From Acidobacteriaceae bacterium (GTDB lineage: Bacteria > Acidobacteriota > Terriglobia > Terriglobales > Acidobacteriaceae), in NCBI GenBank assembly GCA_030038435.1, contig JASHOY010000347.1:1-64000 (forward strand): 64,000 nt of DNA, written 5' to 3'. Both the position numbers and the translations under genes were made by a program. The first letter of the stretch is position 1, and every line of letters starts with the position of its first letter. Below the pieces are notes generated by a model. That model saw nothing but the letters and a program-made list of their open reading frames with translations, did not search any database and was not told where the DNA came from. Below, piece after piece: positions 27,638 to 36,532 of this stretch.

Positions 27638-28348
27638 ATGAGCGTTCTTCCGACACTCCCGGCTGGAATTAGCCTTCCCGACGTGATTATGTCTGTAGGC
27701 GGACTGGGCACGGCGGCGTTTGGCCTTCTCGAAGCGATCAAGCCGGTGTTTCCGGTGATCAACCAAATCGGATTTGGCGGGATCAGCGCAACTGTTTCCT
27801 CCCTGACGCCCAATGAAGCGGGAGGGGGCGCGCCAATCAATGCGCTTCCCCGCGCCAAGGTGCTGGACTCGCTGCTTGCCAACTGGGTGAACGGGACTGA
27901 CCTGGGAAACCAGAAGGCGATTGCGAAATCACTCATCAAGCTGCACCTGAGCGGGGGGAATGCAGCCGCTCTGGCAGCGGTGACCAACGTGGATTCCACG
28001 CTGCTGACGCAGGCGGCGGGAAGCATGGCGGCGGGCACGGCGCTGACACAGCTGCAGAACGACGCTTATTCACGCTTCGACCTGATAGTGACCGCAATGC
28101 TCGACGAAGTCTATCAGCACGCCGACCAGTTCTACCGTAACTGGATGCGCGCCCTGGCCGCAGTCATCGCCGTGGTATTGGCCGTGGCCGGGGGATACGT
28201 CGTGGAGAGTGGATTTCAAAATAGCGGGCAGCTATTGGCGGCGGTTCTGGTTGGACTGTTGGCTACACCTCTGGCGCCGATCGCGAAAGATGTGTCGACG
28301 GCTCTGTCCACCGCTGTGAATACCATGCAGCTGCTCAAGGGGAAGTAG
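27638..28348 (+). CDS. Uncharacterised membrane protein (hydrolase partner)
   Basis: A 236-residue protein that I do not recognise. The N-terminal 165 residues are soluble and partly helical with a Gly/Pro-rich linker (about 58-70). Two transmembrane helices follow at about 171-189 and 198-214, and the last 20 residues are helical and polar, so it is probably a bitopic hairpin anchored near the C terminus. GGAG precedes the ATG at 27638. The gene ends 7 bp before the hydrolase, so the two are almost surely one operon and may work together. Confidence 0.6.
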   Translation: MSVLPTLPAGISLPDVIMSVGGLGTAAFGLLEAIKPVFPVINQIGFGGISATVSSLTPNEAGGGAPINALPRAKVLDSLLANWVNGTDLGNQKAIAKSLIKLHLSGGNAAALAAVTNVDSTLLTQAAGSMAAGTALTQLQNDAYSRFDLIVTAMLDEVYQHADQFYRNWMRALAAVIAVVLAVAGGYVVESGFQNSGQLLAAVLVGLLATPLAPIAKDVSTALSTAVNTMQLLKGK

Positions 28349-28355
28349 TGCGGCG

Positions 28356-29228
28356 ATGACGATTTTCCTCGATCTTCGGCTACAGCCGGTGGGCGGGGGG
28401 CTGGCGGCGCGAGTCTCCACCTGCCAGGGAACCGGCATTGACAATTACATGGGCCTGGCGATGAGCGATTTTGTTGCCGCGATTCGCGGCCGGCACGTTC
28501 TGATTGCCACACATGGCTTCAACGTGAACCGCGCTCACGGCATCGCCAGTCTTTCCAACTGGGAGAGCCTCCTCGAGCTTCCCCAAGCTTCGGCGTTTGT
28601 GGGATTGCTGTGGCCGGGCGATTCGATCTGGGCGCATGGGCTTGATTATCCCGACGAACCCAGGGTGGCCGACCAGGCGGGTGAGCTTGTGGCGCCATTT
28701 ATCGATGCGAATTTTCAGAGCGCGGCGAGCATCTCATTTTCTTCGCACAGCCTGGGCGCGCGTGTGGTGCTGAAGACGATTGCCACCATGAGGCTGCCGG
28801 TGCGGCGGCTGACGCTGATGGCAGGGGCCATCGACGACGACTGCCTGAGCGGGGAATTTTCTGCGGCTGCGGCCAATGTTGAAAGGGTTTCAATTTTAGC
28901 GTCGCGGAAGGACACCGTGCTTTCGCAGTTATTCCCCATCGGCAACTTCTTCGCCGGAATCCTGGATGTGGGGCATCCGTGGTGGAAGGCGGCAATCGGA
29001 CATTGCGGGCCTGCAAAAGGGTGTCCGGAGAATATTACGCTGCCGTTCGAGATTCCTGACGGATGGGAATTCAATCACGGGAATTATCTGCAGGTCGATC
29101 CGCCTCCGGTGCCGAAGTTGCCGCTGCCCGTGGAAGTGCCGCCGCAGCAAACGCCGGTGCCGAGTGGAGGTGCGGCAGGCTGGCAGGAGGCGTTTTCAGC
29201 GGGGTTTGAATCGACGCGCTTTCGATAG
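28356..29228 (+). CDS. Alpha/beta hydrolase, DUF900-like
   Basis: A 290-residue hydrolase. The oxyanion segment THGFNVNRAHG is at 52-62 and the nucleophile elbow reads SHSLGA with S132. The elbow lacks the first Gly of the GxSxG consensus, as in DUF900-type proteins. A likely acid lies in the GAIDDD region near 175-180 and the His near 260 (FNHGNY). The C-terminal 40 residues are Pro-rich. There is no signal peptide, so it is probably cytoplasmic or held by the membrane partner. Substrate unknown. Confidence 0.7.
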   Translation: MTIFLDLRLQPVGGGLAARVSTCQGTGIDNYMGLAMSDFVAAIRGRHVLIATHGFNVNRAHGIASLSNWESLLELPQASAFVGLLWPGDSIWAHGLDYPDEPRVADQAGELVAPFIDANFQSAASISFSSHSLGARVVLKTIATMRLPVRRLTLMAGAIDDDCLSGEFSAAAANVERVSILASRKDTVLSQLFPIGNFFAGILDVGHPWWKAAIGHCGPAKGCPENITLPFEIPDGWEFNHGNYLQVDPPPVPKLPLPVEVPPQQTPVPSGGAAGWQEAFSAGFESTRFR

Positions 29229-29326
29229 GTCGCCGGTATTTTATATGTTTGAATTTTTATCGCTTTTTCTTCGCCTTTCCACAGCCATCTGGGCTATGCT
29301 GTCTTGGCAGCTCAGGAGGTTGCAGA

Positions 29327-29830
29327 ATGGACTATCAAAAGGACTTGATCTCTGAATTCGATCGCGAAGCCGCGAAAACCCGCAAGACCTTCGAAGCCAT
29401 CCCCGACGGTGTGGATTGGAGTTACAAGCCGCACCCCAAGTCAATGCCCCTGGGGCGTTTGGCGGGCCATATTGCCGATATGACGGGGGAGTGGGCGATG
29501 ATGACGCTCACCAAGGACAAGCTGGAGTTTGCCGCCGACCACAAGTGGGAGCAGTACGTGCCCGAGAGCCGCGCGGCGCTGGTGGAGAAGTTCGACCGCG
29601 AACTGCCGACGACGCGCAAGCAGCTTGAGGCGGCCACGCCGGAGCAGTGGGAGCAGCACTGGCAGTTCATTTTCGGGGGGCAGAAGTTTGTCGATGAGCC
29701 GAGACACCAAGTCTTCCGCGATATGGTTTTGAACCACATGATCCACCACCGGGCACAACTGGGGGTCTACATCCGGCTCGTGGGCGGTAAGGTTCCGGGG
29801 TGCTACGGGCCTTCGGCGGACGAAATGTGA
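29327..29830 (+). CDS. DinB-family protein
   Basis: A 167-residue four-helix-bundle protein of the DinB/YfiT superfamily. The metal ligands H48 (GHIADM), H137 and H141 (NHMIHHRAQL) fit the three-His site. Members include thiol transferases and many uncharacterised stress proteins. The ATG at 29327 has a perfect CAGGAGG site 7 bases upstream. An unusually stable hairpin follows the gene. Confidence 0.88.
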   Translation: MDYQKDLISEFDREAAKTRKTFEAIPDGVDWSYKPHPKSMPLGRLAGHIADMTGEWAMMTLTKDKLEFAADHKWEQYVPESRAALVEKFDRELPTTRKQLEAATPEQWEQHWQFIFGGQKFVDEPRHQVFRDMVLNHMIHHRAQLGVYIRLVGGKVPGCYGPSADEM

Positions 29831-29879
29831 AATGCAGCGGACCGCGATCCCTGGATTGAGGTCAGAAAAGCAGGCTGGC

Positions 29880-29911
29880 GTCCATTTCCTCCTTCAAGTG
29901 AGGAAATGGAC
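29880..29911. repeat. Perfect 12-bp inverted repeat between dinB-like gene and thiE
   Basis: GTCCATTTCCTC and its exact complement GAGGAAATGGAC flank the 8-nt loop CTTCAAGT. There is no T-run on either side. It probably stabilises or ends the upstream transcript. It carries no TPP-riboswitch sequence. Confidence 0.7.
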
Positions 29912-29972
29912 ACATGACGGACAGATGCTGTGCCGAGAATTGAGAGCGGCGAGCTGAGGCAAGAGGATCGTC

Positions 29973-29978
29973 TACGCT
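29973..29978 (+). promoter_or_regulatory. Candidate -10 element (TACGCT) of thiE
   Basis: TACGCT ends 6 nt before the thiE ATG and there is no ribosome site, consistent with a leaderless transcript. Confidence 0.4.
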
Positions 29979-29984
29979 GATGGC

Positions 29985-30626
29985 ATGGCATTTTCGTTCC
30001 CAAAGATTTATCCGATTCTCGATTCTTCCTTTCTTCCGGCTGCAGGGCGCGCAGAGTTCCTGCGGCGGCTGGGCAAAGAGCTCGCTGAAGCGGGCGTGAC
30101 GATACTGCAGTACCGGAATAAGACCGGCCCGGAGGCGGAAATTCTCGCCGACGCGGCGACTCTTCGTTGCGCCATGCCGCCAACGCAGGTCAAACTGATT
30201 CTGGATGACCGCGCAGACCTGGTGGAGCAAGCTGGATTTGACGGCGTTCACGTGGACGCAGGGGACGCCTCACCAGCGGAGGCGCGGCGGATTCTCGGAG
30301 CCGAGCGCATCGTGGGCACCTACGGCGGGGGCGTGGCGTTTCTGCCCGGTATTCTGGAAGCGCCGGTCGATTACTGGGCCGTGGGTCCTGTTTATCGCAC
30401 CACCACGAAACAGACGGACAAAACGCCGATCGGGCCGGAGGGCGTGCGCAAAATGCGCGAGATAGCCGGGCCGGACCGGGTATTGACCTGCGCGGCTGGG
30501 ATCACGCTGGATACCGCGCCGCTGGTGCTGGCTGCCGGCGCCAGCGCGGTGGCCGTGGCTGCGGCGATCTTCCGCACCGCCGAGCCGGCGGCGGAGTTTC
30601 GGCGGTGGATGGCCAAGTTGGGGTAA
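29985..30626 (+). CDS. thiE: Thiamine phosphate synthase
   Basis: A 213-residue TIM-barrel enzyme that joins the pyrimidine and thiazole phosphate halves of thiamine. Conserved blocks are LQYRNK, LILDDRADLVEQAGFDGVHVD, DYWAVGPVYRTTTK and a C-terminal phosphate loop GASAVAVAAAIF. The usual Gln after GVH-(V/L) is replaced (VHVDAGD instead of HLGQ-D), a mild divergence. No TPP riboswitch or other thi gene is present. Confidence 0.88.
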   Translation: MAFSFPKIYPILDSSFLPAAGRAEFLRRLGKELAEAGVTILQYRNKTGPEAEILADAATLRCAMPPTQVKLILDDRADLVEQAGFDGVHVDAGDASPAEARRILGAERIVGTYGGGVAFLPGILEAPVDYWAVGPVYRTTTKQTDKTPIGPEGVRKMREIAGPDRVLTCAAGITLDTAPLVLAAGASAVAVAAAIFRTAEPAAEFRRWMAKLG

Positions 30627-30762
30627 GCAGCGAGTCCGCGGGTCAGCAGGTTAGCATTCAGACAGCGTTCAGGCGGCGCGATCCGGGCTCGAAATGGATT
30701 GAAGTTGCGAGCGCTTGGAAAACTTAGAGACAAAGTCGCGGAAATCAGATAGAACCGTTTCA

Positions 30763-32340
30763 ATGCAGACCCCGGAAGTTGCTCACGTCAAAAAGTCCCC
30801 TCCATCGGCTGAAGCGCCGCGTATGGTGCAGACGCTGGGGCTGTTCAGCTCCACGGCTATCGTCATCGGATCGATGATCGGCTCGGGAATTTACATTGTG
30901 GATGCGGACATTGCGCGCGACACCAATTCGCCGGCGCTCTACCTGGGCGCGTGGGTGATCACCGGGATCATGACCCTGATTGGCGCGCTCAGCTACGGAG
31001 AGCTGGCGGCGATGATGCCCAAAGCCGGCGGGCAGTATGTATATCTGCGCGAGGCGCTGGGGCCATTGTGGGGATTTCTCTTTGGGTGGACGCTGTTTCT
31101 AGTGATCCAGACGGGAACGATCGCCGCAGTTTGCGTGGCTTTCGGCAAATTTCTCGGCGTCTTCTTCCCTTCGGTTTCGCAGACGCACTGGCTGTGGCAC
31201 ATTGCGCATGTGCCGGCGTGGCGGGTGGGGCCGATGGAACTGGGCAACATGGAAATCGGCGTGAGCACGGCCAACCTGGCGGGGATTCTGGTTGCGGTTT
31301 TTCTGGCGATTGTGAACATTTTTGGCGTGAAGCTGGGCGCGATTATTCAGAACATTTTCACTTCGGCGAAGGCGCTGTCGCTCGCCGGCCTGGTTATTCT
31401 CGCGTTTGCGGTGGGGCGAACCGCCGAGGCGTGGAACGCGAACTTCGGCACGGGCTGGAGCCAGTTCTGGCGCAATGCAGGGTGGCACTCGCTGCACCCG
31501 GTGCAGGTGGGTATGGGCGGGCCGGTGGCCCTGGTGAATGTAGTGGTGATCCTGGCCGTGGTGCAGGTGGGGTCGCTGTTTTCGGCCGACGCGTGGAACA
31601 ACATTACATTCACAGCCGGCGAGGTGAAGAACCCGCGGCGCAATATTCCGCTTTCGCTGGTGATGGGTACGGGATTTGTGCTGGTGGTTTATTTTCTGGT
31701 CTCGCTGGCCTACCTGCTGGTGCTGCCCATGCGCGGCGACGCGCACGGGGCCACGGTGATGGCCCGCGGCATCCAGCATGCAGCGGAGGATCGCGTGGCG
31801 ACTGCGGCCTTAGGGGCAATTTTTCATTCCGCGGGCGCGTGGCTGATGGCCGGCGCGATTTTGATTTCGACATTCGGCTGCGCCAACGGACTGACGCTCG
31901 CCGGCGCGCGTGTTTATTACGCCATGAGCCGCGACGGTCTGTTTTTCAAATCGGTGGGCATGCTGCACCCGCGTTATAAGACCCCGGTGGCAGGGTTGCT
32001 GGTGCAATGCCTGTGGACGGTGCTGCTGTGCGTCTCGGGTTCCTATAGTCAGTTGTTGGACTACATCATTTTTGCGGAGCTGGTTTTTTATATTCTGACC
32101 ATCGGCGGACTTTTTGTCCTGCGCTTTAAGCAGCCGGATGCGCCGCGGCCTTATAAAACCTGGGGATATCCCTTTCTGCCCGCGCTCTACATCGTCATGG
32201 CGGCATGGATTTGTCTTGTATTATTGCGTTACAAGCCTCAGTACACGTGGCCGGGCCTGGCCTTGGTATTGCTCGGTATCCCGGTGTACCTGTTCTGGTC
32301 GCGCCGTTCGGCAAAGGATGCCCTCCGGAACCCGATCTGA
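30763..32340 (+). CDS. APC-family amino acid permease
   Basis: A 525-residue inner-membrane transporter with about 12 predicted helices. The first unwound helix has the substrate-binding GSMIGSGIY motif, and the protein shows the usual amino acid-polyamine-cation pattern, including GELAAMMPKAGGQYVYLREA. The ATG at 30763 gives a short cytoplasmic lead; an in-frame ATG at 30715 would add 16 residues. Substrate not predictable. A second, distantly related permease follows 87 bp downstream. Confidence 0.88.
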   Translation: MQTPEVAHVKKSPPSAEAPRMVQTLGLFSSTAIVIGSMIGSGIYIVDADIARDTNSPALYLGAWVITGIMTLIGALSYGELAAMMPKAGGQYVYLREALGPLWGFLFGWTLFLVIQTGTIAAVCVAFGKFLGVFFPSVSQTHWLWHIAHVPAWRVGPMELGNMEIGVSTANLAGILVAVFLAIVNIFGVKLGAIIQNIFTSAKALSLAGLVILAFAVGRTAEAWNANFGTGWSQFWRNAGWHSLHPVQVGMGGPVALVNVVVILAVVQVGSLFSADAWNNITFTAGEVKNPRRNIPLSLVMGTGFVLVVYFLVSLAYLLVLPMRGDAHGATVMARGIQHAAEDRVATAALGAIFHSAGAWLMAGAILISTFGCANGLTLAGARVYYAMSRDGLFFKSVGMLHPRYKTPVAGLLVQCLWTVLLCVSGSYSQLLDYIIFAELVFYILTIGGLFVLRFKQPDAPRPYKTWGYPFLPALYIVMAAWICLVLLRYKPQYTWPGLALVLLGIPVYLFWSRRSAKDALRNPI

Positions 32341-32427
32341 CTTCCTGAGGAGCACATGATTGGTGCTTTGATCTGGCTTAGAACAGGCAAGGGGTAGTAG
32401 TACAAGCAAGAACAGGAGAGGAACTGC

Positions 32428-33924
32428 ATGGCGAGCAAGCTGTTTGCGACCAAGCCCATCAGCAACATCCTGGCCGAGGCCGAGGGAGCAGGCGAGCACA
32501 CGTTGAAGCGCGCTCTCGGCCCTGTCAACCTGATCACCCTGGGCATCGGCGCAATTATCGGCGCGGGCATCTTCGTGTTGACGGGCACGGCAGCGGCGCA
32601 GTTTGCCGGTCCCGCCATCGTGATTTCCTACATGATTGCCGGCGCGGGGTGTGTCTTTGCCGGTTTGTGCTACGCCGAGTTTGCTTCGATGCTGCCCATT
32701 GCCGGCAGCGCCTACACTTACGGTTACGCAACCATGGGCGAGCTTGTGGCCTGGATCATCGGCTGGGCCCTGGTCCTTGAGTACGCGTTCGGTGCGGCCA
32801 CCGTTGCTGTGGGCTGGAGCGGGTTTGTCAGCAGTTTGCTGGAGTTTTTCGGAACCAAACTGCCGTTCAACGCTACGCCGTCTGTGGCACTAACCCTATT
32901 CGGGCACCCATTCAAAGCACAAGTGGATATCTTCGCGCTCTCGGCGATCGTGATCATCACCATTGTGCTGGTAGTGGGGGTGCGCGAGTCGGCCAACTTC
33001 AACAGCGGCGCAGTGATGATCAAAGTTTCGGTGGTGCTGGTTTTCATTGGTCTGGCGCTGGCATTTGCATTTGGCCATTGGCATCACATGATGACCAACT
33101 GGCAACCGTTCATTCCCAGAAACCGGGGCCACTTCGGGCAGTTCGGCTGGTCGGGGATCATGCGTGGGGCCGGAGTAGTGTTCTTTGCATACATTGGCTT
33201 CGACGCGGTTTCAACGGCTGCGCAGGAAGCGAAGAATCCGCAGAAGGACATGCCCTTTGGGATTCTGGGGTCGCTGATTGTCTGTACCGTTCTGTACATT
33301 TTTGTGGCCGGTTTGCTGACCGGGATCAAGCCCTACAGTTCGCTGAATGTGCCGGCGCCCGTGGCGGACGGAGCGGCGGCCATCGGCGTGCGATGGGGCG
33401 TGCTGTTAATTGACCTGGGTGCTATTGCCGGGCTGGCTTCGGTGATGCTGGTAATGCTGCTGGGGCAATCGCGCGTGCTTTACACCATGTCCTGCGATGG
33501 ACTGCTGTGGAAGTGGGTGGGACGTCTGCATCCACGCTTCCGTACCCCTTACATCATTTCCATTGTGGTAGGCACCTTTGCGGCGCTGCTGGCGGCTTTC
33601 CTCCCCATCACGCTGCTGGGCGAACTGGTGAGCCTGGGAACGCTGCTGGCATTCACCATCGTGTGCCTGGGCGTGTGGGTGTTGCGGGTCAGGCAGCCCG
33701 AGCTGCATCGGCCGTTTCGCACGCCGTGGGTTCCGGTAGTACCCATCTGCGGGATGATCGTTTCGCTGGCGCTGATGCTTTCCCTTGATGAGCCGGCGTG
33801 GATCGGCTTTGGAAGCTGGCTGATCATCGGGCAGATTATCTATTTCACTTACAGCCGCAGGCACAGCAACGTGCAGCGGGCGCTGGCGGCGGCGACAAAA
33901 CCGGATGTCCGGGTGGGGCGCTAA
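32428..33924 (+). CDS. APC-family amino acid permease (cationic amino acid transporter-like)
   Basis: A 498-residue inner-membrane transporter with about 12-13 helices. GIGAIIGAGIFVLTG is the first-helix substrate site, followed by CYAEFASMLPIAGSAYTYGY, characteristic of the CAT/YfnA branch. A ribosome site AGGAGAGGA precedes the ATG. It shares the strand with the first permease, so co-expression is possible. The stop is directly followed by the remnants of a PIN-domain gene. Confidence 0.9.
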   Translation: MASKLFATKPISNILAEAEGAGEHTLKRALGPVNLITLGIGAIIGAGIFVLTGTAAAQFAGPAIVISYMIAGAGCVFAGLCYAEFASMLPIAGSAYTYGYATMGELVAWIIGWALVLEYAFGAATVAVGWSGFVSSLLEFFGTKLPFNATPSVALTLFGHPFKAQVDIFALSAIVIITIVLVVGVRESANFNSGAVMIKVSVVLVFIGLALAFAFGHWHHMMTNWQPFIPRNRGHFGQFGWSGIMRGAGVVFFAYIGFDAVSTAAQEAKNPQKDMPFGILGSLIVCTVLYIFVAGLLTGIKPYSSLNVPAPVADGAAAIGVRWGVLLIDLGAIAGLASVMLVMLLGQSRVLYTMSCDGLLWKWVGRLHPRFRTPYIISIVVGTFAALLAAFLPITLLGELVSLGTLLAFTIVCLGVWVLRVRQPELHRPFRTPWVPVVPICGMIVSLALMLSLDEPAWIGFGSWLIIGQIIYFTYSRRHSNVQRALAAATKPDVRVGR

Positions 33925-33929
33925 AGCGG

Positions 33930-34301
33930 AATCTTACCCGCTTTGTGATCTGGATCCTGATCGATCTTCGCATCGGGAAGGCTGGCAGAGCTATCCTGGC
34001 CGATCCCACGAATACTTTCTTGGTCAGTATGGCAAACCTATGGGAGATCGCGATCAAGCGTGCGCTAAAGAGCGGCGCATTTGCCTATGATCCCCGCGCG
34101 ATCAGGCAGCAAATGATAGCCAACGGATACCTGGAGTTGCCCATCGACGGCACCCATGCTGTCGTCGTTGATTCGCTGCCACCGATACACAGAGACCCTT
34201 TTGACCGCCTACTAGCCGCGTAAGCCATGGTCGCAGGAATCACATCGCTTACGAGAGACACGCGGCTGGCGGATTATCCCGCTCCCATCCGCAGGGCTTA
34301 G
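33930..34301 (+). pseudogene. Decayed vapC-type PIN-domain toxin
   Basis: Translated in one frame, the region gives FVIWILIDLRIGKAGRAIL, LWEIAIKRALKSG and LPPIHRDPFDRLLAA, all hallmarks of VapC PIN ribonucleases. The first strand with the catalytic Asp (LLDTH) is missing, with only non-homologous bases between the permease stop and 33945. After LLAA comes a TAA at 34221-34223 where relatives have Gln, and the frame then continues AMVAGITSLTRDTRLADYP to a TAG at 34299, with the last catalytic region intact. So it carries both a 5' deletion and a nonsense change. No antitoxin gene remains. Confidence 0.8.
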
Positions 34302-34309
34302 AAGTCCCT

Positions 34310-34738
34310 TTATGCCGCCGTCTTGGCGCAGAATTCGTCGAAGGCGCGGATCAGCTCGCCGGCGATTTCCTGCGCCGTGGCCTGCTCAATGACATAGCGC
34401 TGCATCAGGTAGACGAGCTTGCCGTCGCGCATGATGGCGATGGCTGGCGAGCTTGGCGGATTGTCTTCAAAATAACCGCGGGCGCGCTCGGTAGCTTCGC
34501 GGTCCTGACCGGCGAAGACGGTGATCTTGCGGTCGGGCTGATTTTGGGCGTTGGCCAGCGCCAGGCGCAGGCCGGGACGCATTTTGCCTGCCGCGCATCC
34601 GCAGATGGAATTGACCACGACGAGTGTGGTCCCGGGCTGATTAACCGCCGCGTCTACGTCTTCGGCGGTGCGAGTCTCTTGAATGCCGGCGCGGGTCAGT
34701 TCCTCGCGCATGGGGATCACCATAATCTCTGGATACAT
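34310..34738 (-). CDS. Bacilliredoxin (BrxA/BrxB family)
   Basis: A 142-residue thioredoxin-like protein of the YphP/YqiW family. The Cys-Gly-Cys active site is at C46-C48 (NSICGCAAG). Family members remove bacillithiol from proteins; in organisms without bacillithiol they may act on another low-molecular thiol. The PSSPAIAIM segment fits the cis-Pro loop. GGAGG precedes the ATG. Divergent from murB. Confidence 0.92.
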   Translation of the reverse strand: MYPEIMVIPMREELTRAGIQETRTAEDVDAAVNQPGTTLVVVNSICGCAAGKMRPGLRLALANAQNQPDRKITVFAGQDREATERARGYFEDNPPSSPAIAIMRDGKLVYLMQRYVIEQATAQEIAGELIRAFDEFCAKTAA

Positions 34739-34797
34739 GCAGCTTTACCTCCGGCAGGGGAACTGCCTGGTTCCATTTTAGCGGAAAGCCGGTGGTG

Positions 34798-34803
34798 TAG
34801 CCT
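34798..34803 (+). promoter_or_regulatory. Candidate -10 element (TAGCCT) of murB
   Basis: TAGCCT ends 7 nt before the murB ATG; there is no ribosome site. A weak match, listed because it follows the same pattern as nine others. Confidence 0.25.
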
Positions 34804-34810
34804 TGAAGCG

Positions 34811-35854
34811 ATGATCGTCAAAGAAAATGAAGCGCTTGCGCCGCTGACTACGCTGGGCGTTGGCGGGCGGGCGCGGTGGTTCGCCGAAGCCGTGACTGAG
34901 GCGGATGTGGTCGAAGCGGCGGGGTGGGCGCGCACCCGCGGCGTGTCGCTGTTTGTGCTCGGCGGAGGCAGCAATGTGCTGATTTCCGACGCTGGTTTTG
35001 ACGGCATGACGTTGCAAATCAAGACGCGGGGAGTGGGAACCGAGGATGCATGTGGGGTGCGTTTCTACCGAGTTGCAGCGGGCGAGGACTGGGACGACTT
35101 TGTGAGCCGCGCTGTCGCCGAAAATTGCGCCGGCATTGAATGCCTCGCGGGGATACCCGGCACTGTGGGTGGCACCCCGGTGCAGAATGTGGGCGCATAC
35201 GGACAGGAGGTGGCTTCGGTCGTTGAGCGGGTGCGGGCATTTGATCTGGAGCGGCGTGAGTTTGTGGAGTTGCCGGCAGAAGATTGCGGATTTTCTTATC
35301 GGCGCAGCCGCTTCAATTCCGATGACCGCGCGCGATTTGTAGTGACTCGAGTAGACTACCGGCTGCATCGCGGCGGAAGTCCGACGATCGCATATCCCGA
35401 CGTGCAACGGGCACTGTGCGAGCGCGAAAGAGCCGCCGGCAAGCCTGGACTGGCGGATGTTGCGGATGCGGTGCGGCGGATACGGAGATTGAAGGGGATG
35501 CTGAAAGTGGAGGGCGATCCGGACTGCAGGAGCGCGGGAAGCTTTTTCAAGAATCCTGTCATAACCGCGGAGCGATGCGGCGAAATCGCCGCCCGTGGTG
35601 CGCCACCACCGAGCTTTGCTGCTGGTCCGGGTCTGGTGAAAGTTCCGGCGGCGTGGCTGATCGAGCAGGCAGGTTTCGCCAAGGGATATTCGTTGGGCGC
35701 GGCCGGTATTTCCTCGCGCCACACGTTGGCGCTGGTGAATCGCGGGGGCGGGTCAGCAGCAGAGATCCTCTCTCTCGCCGGGGAGATTTCAGCTCGCGTT
35801 GAAGAGCGCTTCGGAATCCGTCTGGAGATGGAGCCGGTAAAAATCGGCTTCTGA
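34811..35854 (+). CDS. murB: UDP-N-acetylenolpyruvoylglucosamine reductase MurB
   Basis: A 347-residue FAD enzyme that makes UDP-N-acetylmuramate for peptidoglycan. GGGSN at 51-55 is the FAD loop, AGIPGTVGGTPVQNVGAYG at 113-131 the family signature, YRRSRF at 163-168 supplies the catalytic Arg (type I pattern), S244 in GSFFKNP is the proton donor and the C-terminal LEMEPVKIG carries the Glu. The frame is open back to 34544 but that part is antisense to the bacilliredoxin gene, so the ATG at 34811 is used. Confidence 0.95.
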   Translation: MIVKENEALAPLTTLGVGGRARWFAEAVTEADVVEAAGWARTRGVSLFVLGGGSNVLISDAGFDGMTLQIKTRGVGTEDACGVRFYRVAAGEDWDDFVSRAVAENCAGIECLAGIPGTVGGTPVQNVGAYGQEVASVVERVRAFDLERREFVELPAEDCGFSYRRSRFNSDDRARFVVTRVDYRLHRGGSPTIAYPDVQRALCERERAAGKPGLADVADAVRRIRRLKGMLKVEGDPDCRSAGSFFKNPVITAERCGEIAARGAPPPSFAAGPGLVKVPAAWLIEQAGFAKGYSLGAAGISSRHTLALVNRGGGSAAEILSLAGEISARVEERFGIRLEMEPVKIGF

Positions 35855-35979
35855 GCCGCACCGCTTTCAGGCGAAGTCGACATGAACCTGGTTCTCCGGA
35901 GAGAGACACGACGGGGTGGTCGGGGAAGGCGAACCCTCGCGCTGCTTCGCACCGGAGCGCGAGAAGGTGCCGCCGACAC

Positions 35980-36456
35980 TCAATCCTGGCTCGTGCTGGA
36001 TTCGCGCCACGGGGACGCTTGAAGCCAGCTTGCCGGAAACGAGTCGTCTTCTTCTGCGGAAACGATAGTTCCCTGATGATAAAGAATGCGCCAGCCATCG
36101 CAGGTTCTCTGCCAGATGGTCGCTCGTCGCGTGATTCGCTCGAGCTGGCGCAATGTGTAAGTGATCAGGTAGGTGTCCGGTCCGAGCCGGCGAAGAGCGT
36201 GGTCGTAAGTTCGCCAGCCGGCGGAGGCAGCATCGACCGGAGGATGCTTTTCCAACTCGTCAAGGATGAACTCCCGGCTGTAGCGGCGGCCTGAAGCTCC
36301 CGCTTCCCAGTAGTCGGGCGCGGTTGACTTTTCAAAGTCAGCACGGGTGCTGCCGAATTCTGCGGTATGGAAAATGGGTTCGCGACGCCGGAGTTCTTCG
36401 AGGACTGGCAGCAGCGCGGGATCGGTGTGGGTGAAGGCCCGATTTTGTGTGCTCAT
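35980..36456 (-). CDS. DUF4440/NTF2-like protein
   Basis: A 158-residue protein of the SnoaL/NTF2-like fold (LRRREPIFH start helix, DYWEAGASGRRYSREFI, TYLITYTLR, WQRTCDGWRILYHQGT). DUF4440 proteins are mostly uncharacterised. No signal peptide. It is convergent with murB at its end and its promoter region faces thrC. Confidence 0.75.
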   Translation of the reverse strand: MSTQNRAFTHTDPALLPVLEELRRREPIFHTAEFGSTRADFEKSTAPDYWEAGASGRRYSREFILDELEKHPPVDAASAGWRTYDHALRRLGPDTYLITYTLRQLERITRRATIWQRTCDGWRILYHQGTIVSAEEDDSFPASWLQASPWRESSTSQD

Positions 36457-36508
36457 GGCGCGTGTCTTGATCAGGTCGAATGTTTCCGGCGAGGAGCAAA
36501 ATCCGCCC

Positions 36509-36514
36509 TACGCT
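36509..36514 (+). promoter_or_regulatory. Candidate -10 element (TACGCT) of thrC
   Basis: CCTACGCTGTTAGG ends 18 nt before the thrC ATG in an otherwise ribosome-site-free leader. Confidence 0.35.
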
Positions 36515-36532
36515 GTTAGGCTAACACCAGCG

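Noticed and set aside
29831-29984. TPP riboswitch before thiE
   Set aside because: Neither the CTGAGA nor the ACCTGA-type core is present; only a hairpin.
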